Shown: piece after piece, positions 31,689-36,398 of the stretch
How positions within the stretch are numbered: the first letter of the stretch is position 1
Layout of the letters: each line of letters begins with the position of its first letter
Assembly: GCA_038562375.1 (NCBI GenBank)
Contig: JBCFAY010000029.1
Span: 1 to 36,398 of the forward strand
From: JBCFAY01 sp038562375
GTDB lineage: Bacteria; Bacillota; Clostridia; Christensenellales; CAG-138
Reading direction: 5' to 3'
Length of the DNA stretch: 36,398 nucleotides
Notes under the pieces: generated by a model
Told to the model about the DNA's origin: nothing
The model's database searches: none
What the model saw: the letters and a program-made list of their open reading frames with translations, nothing else
Translations under genes and position numbers: made by a program

Positions 31689-31861
31689 TAAGTAATTATA
31701 CGGACAAATACTATGTCCGTCGCGGGCAGAAACGACGCTATGATCGATACCGTTTCGGCCGCAGAAAGGCTTCGCGCGCTCCTTCCCCAGGCCGAGGTGT
31801 TCTCCTTGAGAACACCGGGCATATGGTGATAAACGCGCTGGAGCACATGATCCCATTTTGA
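31689..31861 (+). pseudogene. Relic of an alpha/beta-hydrolase C-terminus with a frameshift
   Basis: From ATG 31713 one frame reads AGRNDAMIDTVSAAERLRAL then LPQAEV, typical of the catalytic-Asp loop and following helix of an alpha/beta hydrolase. Around 31793-31805 the homology jumps frame to LLENTGHMVINALEHMIPF, the catalytic-His region (GHM), ending at TGA 31859-31861. An in-frame stop at 31689-31691 closes the upstream side. The N-terminal two thirds are missing. Confidence 0.6.
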
Positions 31862-31876
31862 TGAAGGAAGGTTAAA

Positions 31877-32230
31877 ATGAACGTTATCACAAGCGGCGGC
31901 GCTTCCTTCGCCGTGATCGATTGCACGAGAAAAATTATCTGCACGCAGGACATCCTTGATCTGATGGCGGAGCTCTGGTTTTCGGGCCAATGCACCGGCA
32001 TGATCGTATACAAAGAGAGCCTTGACGAGCGGTTTTTCGATTTGAAGACCGGCTTTGCCGGAGACGTGCTGCAGAAGTTTTCGAATTACAATTTCAAGCT
32101 GGCCGTCGTCGGAGATTTCTCCAAATACACAAGCAAAAGCCTCCGGGATTTCATCTATGAGTGCAACAGAGGCAGCCTCGTATTTTTTGCAAGCGATGTT
32201 GAGGCTGCTTTGAAAGCGCTCGGGAGTTGA
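31877..32230 (+). CDS. DUF4180 protein
   Basis: 117 residues, full length for DUF4180. Conserved stretches are ILDLMAELWFSGQCTGMIVY, RFFDLKTGFAGDVLQKFSNY, and LAVVGDFSKYTSKSLRDFI. Function of the family is unknown. GAAGGAAGG precedes the ATG. It is probably transcribed from the consensus promoter at 31653 through the hydrolase relic. Confidence 0.88.
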   Translation: MNVITSGGASFAVIDCTRKIICTQDILDLMAELWFSGQCTGMIVYKESLDERFFDLKTGFAGDVLQKFSNYNFKLAVVGDFSKYTSKSLRDFIYECNRGSLVFFASDVEAALKALGS

Positions 32231-32328
32231 CGCGCGGCAAACCCTAAAGGCCGCTGAGCAAATACAAGGCAGGAGCCGCTTTATCGATGCGCGCGCTTTG
32301 AGGAGCCGCATTTAAACCGGAAACGATA

Positions 32329-32337
32329 TGGTATAAT
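32329..32337 (+). promoter_or_regulatory. Extended -10 promoter for the RsgA-family transcript
   Basis: TGGTATAAT supplies the TGn extension and a perfect -10 (32332-32337); no good -35 is visible. The start near 32344 would include the leader ORF and both hairpins upstream of the GTPase gene. Confidence 0.5.
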
Positions 32338-32395
32338 AATCTAAAAACGCAGGATTCTGCATGAGCCTTAAGGCTTAGGAAAGGAGTTTTGATTT

Positions 32396-32449
32396 ATGCT
32401 GCGCAAAGAGTCGGTGGAGATTGTGTTTTTGAAGGAGGGACGTGTATAG
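32396..32449 (+). CDS. 17-codon leader ORF upstream of the RsgA-family gene
   Basis: ATG 32396 to TAG 32447-32449, preceded by GGAAAGGAG at good spacing. The peptide reads MLRKESVEIVFLKEGRV. Its 3' part contains GGAGGG (32434-32439), which can pair with CCCTCC (32465-32470), freeing the ribosome site of the GTPase gene. It may be a regulatory leader, or the leftover start of a lost gene. Confidence 0.5.
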   Translation: MLRKESVEIVFLKEGRV

Positions 32450-32497
32450 AAGGATAATCTTACGCCCTCCAAAACAATGCCATCAAACTTTTGGAGG
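32434..32497 (+). promoter_or_regulatory. Two mutually exclusive hairpins controlling the ribosome site (candidate translational attenuator)
   Basis: Hairpin A: CCTCCAAAA (32466-32474) pairs perfectly with TTTTGGAGG (32489-32497), hiding the ribosome site GGAGGAG of the GTPase gene. Hairpin B: GGAGGG plus CGT in the leader ORF (32434-32443) pairs with ACG plus CCCTCC (32462-32470), one base bulged. Both use CCCTCC, so they compete. A ribosome on the leader ORF would decide between them, as in erm/cat-type attenuators. Confidence 0.5.
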
Positions 32498-32502
32498 AGA
32501 AA

Positions 32503-33582
32503 ATGAATTACGCAAATTTAAGAAAATACGGATTAAACGACCGGTTTGAACAGGAAGCCGCTTGCTATGAAGGGTTCTATTTAGCGAGGGTTACCGAACA
32601 ACACCATTCATTGTATAAAGTCGTCTGCGAAGAGGGCGAGCTGCAGGCGAGCGTCTCGGGCAAGCTATTCTACGCCGCCGACGGATCGGCGGATTTTCCC
32701 GCGGTCGGCGATTGGGTTATGATCGATCGGGCGGACGGCAGCGCCGGGGACGCAGTGATCCGCCATATCCTCGGCCGCAAGAGCTTCTTTGCGCGAAAGG
32801 CCGCCGGCACTTCGAACGCGGCTCAGATCGTGGCCGCGAACATCGACGTGATATTCCTCTGCATGTCGCTGAACGCGGACTTTAACCTCAGACGGCTGGA
32901 GCGGTATCTGTCCATCGCGTGGGACAGCATGGCGACGCCCGTCATCGTCCTGACAAAGGCCGATCTTTGCGGGGATTTACAGCACAAGCTCGCACAAATC
33001 GCCTCCGTGAGCGTGGGTACGGACGTAATCGTCTGCACGTGTATGGAGGAGGACGGCTATCGGGGCGTTCGCGCCTATATCGCCGAAGGGAAGACCATCG
33101 CGTTCATCGGGTCGTCGGGCGTGGGCAAATCCACGCTCATCAACCGGCTGATGGGCGGGGAGGTTCTCGCCACCAAAGAAATCCGCGAGAGCGACGACAA
33201 GGGCCGCCACGCCACGACGCGCCGCCAGCTCCTTCTGCTGCCCGGCGGAGGCGTCGTGATCGATACGCCCGGCATGCGCGAGCTGCAGCTTTATACCGGC
33301 GATCTTCAAAGGGCGTTCGAGGATATCGAGGAGCTGGCCTTGGGGTGCAGGTTCAGGGATTGCACCCACGGGACGGAGCCGGGCTGCGCGGTCAAAAAAG
33401 CCGTGGAGACAGGCGAGCTCCCGGCAGAGCGGTTCGAAAACTACCTGAAGCTGCGGCAGGAAACAGCCTATGCAGGGCTGAACTCCCGCCAGCTCGAGCT
33501 CGAAAAAATCAACAGGATGTTCGGCAGCAAGGGAGAAATGAAGCGGGCGATACGGTACGTAAAAGAGAAAAACGACCGGTAA
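32503..33582 (+). CDS. RsgA-family circularly permuted GTPase
   Basis: 359 residues. An N-terminal OB-fold (about 20-100) is followed by the permuted GTPase motifs in the RsgA order: G4 TKAD (151-154), then G1 GSSGVGKST (203-211), then G3 DTPG (254-257). The C-terminal zinc region has Cys282, Cys287, His289 and Cys295. RsgA aids late maturation of the 30S subunit. ATG 32503 is preferred: GGAGGAG lies upstream, and a TTG at 32491 lies within the hairpin. The protein may be a second paralogue rather than the housekeeping copy, because it stands alone behind a leader-type control region; the genomic rsgA is usually near prkC/rpe. Confidence 0.92.
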   Translation: MNYANLRKYGLNDRFEQEAACYEGFYLARVTEQHHSLYKVVCEEGELQASVSGKLFYAADGSADFPAVGDWVMIDRADGSAGDAVIRHILGRKSFFARKAAGTSNAAQIVAANIDVIFLCMSLNADFNLRRLERYLSIAWDSMATPVIVLTKADLCGDLQHKLAQIASVSVGTDVIVCTCMEEDGYRGVRAYIAEGKTIAFIGSSGVGKSTLINRLMGGEVLATKEIRESDDKGRHATTRRQLLLLPGGGVVIDTPGMRELQLYTGDLQRAFEDIEELALGCRFRDCTHGTEPGCAVKKAVETGELPAERFENYLKLRQETAYAGLNSRQLELEKINRMFGSKGEMKRAIRYVKEKNDR

Positions 33583-33616
33583 TCGCCGGTTCCAAGCTAC
33601 GCCGCGCATGAAAGGG

Positions 33617-33650
33617 ACGCGCCGCACAGCAAACGCTGCGGCGCGTCTTC
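33617..33650 (+). terminator. Terminator after the RsgA-family gene
   Basis: Perfect 10-bp arms ACGCGCCGCA (33617-33626) and TGCGGCGCGT (33637-33646) with a 10-nt loop, followed by CTTCGTTT. Confidence 0.65.
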
Positions 33651-33755
33651 GTTTATCGGGCGCGTTTGCGGTTGTGCCCTTACAACCATTCCCGTTTGCC
33701 CGACTACCCGCATAAAAGTATTGATGCCCGTAATCAAACTTCACCCGTAAACGTA

Positions 33756-33784
33756 TTCTCTTTAACCCCATGTTCCGATATAAT
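33756..33784 (+). promoter_or_regulatory. Probable promoter of the AIM24-like gene
   Basis: TATAAT (33779-33784) with a weak -35 (TTCTCT, 33756-33761) at 17 bp. Leader of about 115 nt to ATG 33908. 33651-33755 shows no gene. Confidence 0.4.
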
Positions 33785-33907
33785 GGTAGTTAGAATCTGG
33801 GAATAAAAACCAGGAAATCGTCTATCCGTGTTGAGCCCATCGGTTTTTGAGCCGCAGAACGGCGCAGTCATCATCAAAACCAACGACATAGGCAGAAGGA
33901 GGAAACA

Positions 33908-34585
33908 ATGAGGTATACCATCGAAGGCGGCGCGTTGCCGGTAGTCATCGTTCAATTGGAGCCCGGGGAGACGCTTATCAGCGAGGTCGGCGGGCGCACC
34001 TGGTCGCGCGGACCCGTCGTGACCGAAACCAAAGCCGAGGGCGGCGTAGGCAAAAGCCTTGGCCGCATGTTCATGGGCGAGAGCCTCTTCATGAGCCGCT
34101 ATACGGCGCAGGGCCCGGCGGAGATCGCATTCGCGTCCTCCTTCCCCGGCCGCATCGTCGCGCGCGAGCTCAAGCCCGGCGAGAGCATCATCTGCCAGAA
34201 ATCCTCGTTTCTCGCCGCGACCCACGGAGTGGAACTCGCCGTACACTTCCGCAAAAAGCTGGGCGCGGGCCTCTTCGGCGGCGAGGGCTTCATCATGCAG
34301 CGCGTCACCGGCCCGGGGCTCGTGTTCCTCGAACTGGACGGCCACTGCGTCGAATACACCCTCGCTGCGGGCGAGCAGATCGTCTGCGACACCGGCGTGC
34401 TTGCGCTGATGGATATGACCTGCCAGATGGACGTGCAGATGGTCAAAGGCGTGGGCAATGTGCTCTTCGGCGGCGAAGGATTGTTCGATACCGTCGTCAC
34501 CGGCCCGGGCAAGGTCTACCTGCAATCTATGACTATCGCGCAGCTTGCAAAACTCATGATACCGTTCCTGCCGAGCGGGAAGTAA
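33908..34585 (+). CDS. AIM24 / TIGR00266-family protein
   Basis: 225 residues, full length. The repeated beta-rich units carry family motifs: LEPGETLISEVGGRTWS, KSLGRMFMGESLFMSRYTA, FPGRIVARELKPGESIICQK, LFGGEGFIMQRVTGPGLVFL, LAAGEQIVCDTGVLA and NVLFGGEGLFDTVVTGPG. The family forms a double-stranded beta-helix-like fold; its bacterial role is not established. AGAAGGAGG precedes the ATG. It stands as a single gene between a promoter and a terminator. Confidence 0.9.
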   Translation: MRYTIEGGALPVVIVQLEPGETLISEVGGRTWSRGPVVTETKAEGGVGKSLGRMFMGESLFMSRYTAQGPAEIAFASSFPGRIVARELKPGESIICQKSSFLAATHGVELAVHFRKKLGAGLFGGEGFIMQRVTGPGLVFLELDGHCVEYTLAAGEQIVCDTGVLALMDMTCQMDVQMVKGVGNVLFGGEGLFDTVVTGPGKVYLQSMTIAQLAKLMIPFLPSGK

Positions 34586-34603
34586 GGGTAAAGAAAGCGT
34601 TAA

Positions 34604-34637
34604 GCCCATGCCGCAGAGCGGCATGGGCATTTATTTG
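34604..34637 (+). terminator. Intrinsic terminator after the AIM24-like gene
   Basis: Perfect 11-bp arms GCCCATGCCGC (34604-34614) and GCGGCATGGGC (34618-34628) with an AGA loop, then ATTTATTT. Confidence 0.88.
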
Positions 34638-34771
34638 GAAAGCCCGATATGATTTATGTATTCCTATTCTCTAAAAGAAATATGATTGCAATGGGTCAGA
34701 GGAGCGCGCTTTTGCGGCGGACAAAGGCTGTATCATAGCTCTGGCCGAAGCATGATATATATCGCCCAAAT

Positions 34772-34796
34772 CGCCCTTGCGGGCGTTTTCCTTTTT
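34772..34796 (+). terminator. Terminator-like hairpin in the leader region of the second amidohydrolase gene
   Basis: CGCCC (34772-34776) and GGGCG (34781-34785) with a TTGC loop, followed by TTTTCCTTTTT. There is no gene between it and the terminator at 34604, so it may be a leader terminator whose use is controlled, or the remains of a lost gene. I looked for a purine-type or guanidine aptamer in 34640-34771 and could not support one. Confidence 0.5.
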
Positions 34797-34872
34797 ACTG
34801 TAAAATGGACTTATCAAAAGAGCCTTTTGGATATGTTATAAAGGGATGAACGGATTCCCTAGGAGGAAACGC

Positions 34873-36222
34873 ATGAGCATACTGATCAAAAACGCAAAGG
34901 CCATCGTCACGGTCGATAGAGGGGATCGGGTATTGACCGGGCAAAATATCCTTTTAAAGGACGGGCAAATCGCCTATATCGGGAACGAGGAACTTCCCGC
35001 GGACGAGACGATCGACGCAGCGAATTGCTTCGTGTATCCGGGGCTGATCAATACCCATCATCACCTGTATCAGACGTTTACACGCAACCTTCCCAAGGTA
35101 CAGAACTTGGAGCTGTTTGACTGGCTGGTCGCCCTGTATGAGATCTGGAAGGGCCTCGAGCCGGACATGATCTACTATAGCTCGCTCACGGGCCTGGCCG
35201 ACCTCATGAAATACGGCTGCACGACCTGCTTTGATCATCACTATGTGTTCCCGCATCACGTGAGCGGAGAGTTCATCGATATACAGTTCAAGGCCGCCGC
35301 GGATATCGGCATCCGCTGCCATGCTTCCAGGGGAAGCATGTCCCGCAGCAGGAAGGACGGCGGGCTGCCGCCCGATTCCGTGGTGCAGACGACCGACGAA
35401 ATACTCAGGGACAGCCTGCGCCTGATCGAAGAATACCACGATCCCAAGCCGTTTTCTATGCGGCAAATCGCGCTCGCGCCCTGCTCGCCGTTCAGCGTTA
35501 CGCCCGACCTGATGGTCGAGTCCGCAAAGCTCGCGCGGGCAAAGAATGTGCGCCTGCACACGCACCTCGCCGAAACGCTCGACGAGGAGCGCTATACGAC
35601 GGAGACCGTCCACATGCGTCCTCTCGCGTATATGGAGAGCCTCGGCTGGATCGGGCCGGACGTATGGTTCGCACACGGCATCCATTTCAACGACGACGAG
35701 CTTAAACTCCTTGCCGATACCCATACCGGCGTCGCCCACTGCCCGATTTCCAACATGAAGCTCTCCTCCGGCGTCGCGCGCGTCTCCGAGATGCTGCCGC
35801 TCGGCGTGCCCGTCGGCCTCGCAGTGGACGGAAGCGCCAGCAACGACGGATCGAACCTGCTCGAAGAACTGCGCGTGGGGTTCCTGCTGCAGAGGCTCAA
35901 GTACAGCGAAAAATCCGCCTCGGGATACGACATGCTCAAGATCGCCACGGCCGGCAGCGCTTCGATCCTTGGGAGGAACGACATCGGCTCCATCGAGGTC
36001 GGCAAAGCGGCGGACCTTTTCCTGGTGGATATGAATCAGATCGATTGTATCGGAACGGCCTACGATCCCAAATCCATGCCTGCCACGGTAGGCTTAAAGC
36101 GCCCCGTCGACTACACGATCGTCAACGGCGAGATCGTGGTGCGCGACGGCAGGCTCGTGAAGCTGGATGAACAGGAGATCGTTCAAAAGGCGAACGCGCT
36201 GGTGGAGAAGCTGAACAGGTAA
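34873..36222 (+). CDS. Amidohydrolase, 8-oxoguanine deaminase-like (ATZ/TRZ group)
   Basis: 449 residues. HxH in INTHHHLYQ (His62, His64), then GCTTCFDHHYVFPH, SRGSMSRSRKDGGLPPD, HTHLAETLDEE, FAHGIHFNDDE, GVAHCPISNMKLSSGVAR, and the catalytic-Asp loop AVDGSASNDGSNL. SRGSMSxSxxDGGLPPD with AVDGSASND is the pattern I associate with 8-oxoguanine deaminase and hydroxyatrazine hydrolase relatives. It should deaminate an oxidised or substituted purine/triazine ring. ATG 34873 has AGGAGG upstream; an earlier in-frame ATG (34846) lacks one. It is a separate transcript, 12 kb from the main operon, whose own amidohydrolase is a distant relative. Confidence 0.9.
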   Translation: MSILIKNAKAIVTVDRGDRVLTGQNILLKDGQIAYIGNEELPADETIDAANCFVYPGLINTHHHLYQTFTRNLPKVQNLELFDWLVALYEIWKGLEPDMIYYSSLTGLADLMKYGCTTCFDHHYVFPHHVSGEFIDIQFKAAADIGIRCHASRGSMSRSRKDGGLPPDSVVQTTDEILRDSLRLIEEYHDPKPFSMRQIALAPCSPFSVTPDLMVESAKLARAKNVRLHTHLAETLDEERYTTETVHMRPLAYMESLGWIGPDVWFAHGIHFNDDELKLLADTHTGVAHCPISNMKLSSGVARVSEMLPLGVPVGLAVDGSASNDGSNLLEELRVGFLLQRLKYSEKSASGYDMLKIATAGSASILGRNDIGSIEVGKAADLFLVDMNQIDCIGTAYDPKSMPATVGLKRPVDYTIVNGEIVVRDGRLVKLDEQEIVQKANALVEKLNR

Positions 36223-36282
36223 AGCAACCCGGAATCGCCATCTGAAACTTGAAAGGGAATTTCAACGGTTTAAAGGAGCTGT

Positions 36283-36355
36283 CTCACAAAGCCCAGAAAA
36301 AACGAGCCAAGGCAGAAGCCAAGGCTCGTTTTTTGTAGTAAACTGGGTTTGTGAG
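36283..36355. repeat. Large nested inverted repeat (terminator and possible insertion-element end)
   Basis: Inner arms AAAAAACGAGCC (36297-36308) and GGCTCGTTTTTT (36323-36334) form a bidirectional terminator. Outer arms CTCACAAAGCCCAG (36283-36296) and CTGGGTTTGTGAG (36343-36355) extend it with one bulge. It can terminate the amidohydrolase gene that ends at 36222. The outer sequence GAGCTGTCTCACAAA looks like the terminal repeat of some insertion sequences, but no transposase is in view. Confidence 0.5.
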
Positions 36356-36398
36356 AACACCAATGCTACAAGAGGATCATACAAGGGTTGGCAGCGGA

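Noticed and set aside
34640..34800. Purine or guanidine riboswitch before the 8-oxoguanine-deaminase-like gene
   Set aside because: There is a terminator-like hairpin, but the conserved aptamer cores are not visible.
1..36398. CRISPR array, tRNA or rRNA genes
   Set aside because: No regularly spaced repeats and no recognisable tRNA or rRNA sequence were seen on either strand.

Overview
The window (36.4 kb, fairly GC-rich, almost every gene preceded by a strong AGGAGG-type ribosome site) looks like chromosome from a strictly anaerobic member of the Clostridia/Firmicutes. The evidence is a corrinoid methyltransferase pair, ECF-type and BMP-type transporters, PadR/HAAS-domain regulatory genes, a fluoride riboswitch upstream of crcB, and small families such as DUF4180, DUF6125 and DUF6483. 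All family names come from reading the translations; no database search was possible.

Region 1 (1-1900): the tail of a thioredoxin-fold protein, a shared terminator, and a LacI-family repressor gene that diverges from the main operon across a regulatory region with two promoters and candidate LacI-type operators.

Region 2 (1905-22469, closed by a strong terminator at 22528): one co-directional run of 20 genes with no evident internal terminator. In order: corrinoid protein, MtmB-type methyltransferase with Met where pyrrolysine should be, FGGY sugar kinase, GlcD-like flavoprotein, GlcF-like Fe-S protein, deaminase-type amidohydrolase, zinc alcohol dehydrogenase, a homologue of formylmethanofuran:H4MPT formyltransferase (Ftr/FhcD), a BMP lipoprotein with a YufO/YufP/YufQ-type nucleoside ABC transporter, an ECF transporter (S-like protein, a 44-residue membrane protein, EcfT and two EcfA), an aldo/keto reductase, a URO-D/MtaA-fold protein and a stand-alone GcvH. 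I infer an inducible anaerobic pathway that imports an N-methylated compound, perhaps a modified purine or nucleoside, removes the methyl group via a corrinoid, deaminates, oxidises and phosphorylates the remainder, and handles a formyl or other C1 unit with the Ftr homologue. The substrate is not determined by the sequence. This is the best candidate for an undescribed system.

Region 3 (22700-29170): PadR - HAAS/DUF1700 - truncated DUF4097 followed by two overlapping short-chain dehydrogenases, DUF6483, a methyltransferase relic, DUF6125 on the minus strand, and two adjacent alpha/alpha-barrel (squalene-cyclase-repeat) proteins.

Region 4 (29218-36398): fluoride riboswitch and CrcB; an OFA-type major facilitator transporter with a promoter, an Ile/Leu-rich 37-codon leader and a hairpin; an alpha/beta-hydrolase relic; DUF4180; an RsgA-family GTPase behind a 17-codon leader and two mutually exclusive hairpins (a possible translational attenuator); an AIM24/TIGR00266 protein; an 8-oxoguanine-deaminase-like amidohydrolase; and a large inverted repeat at the right edge.
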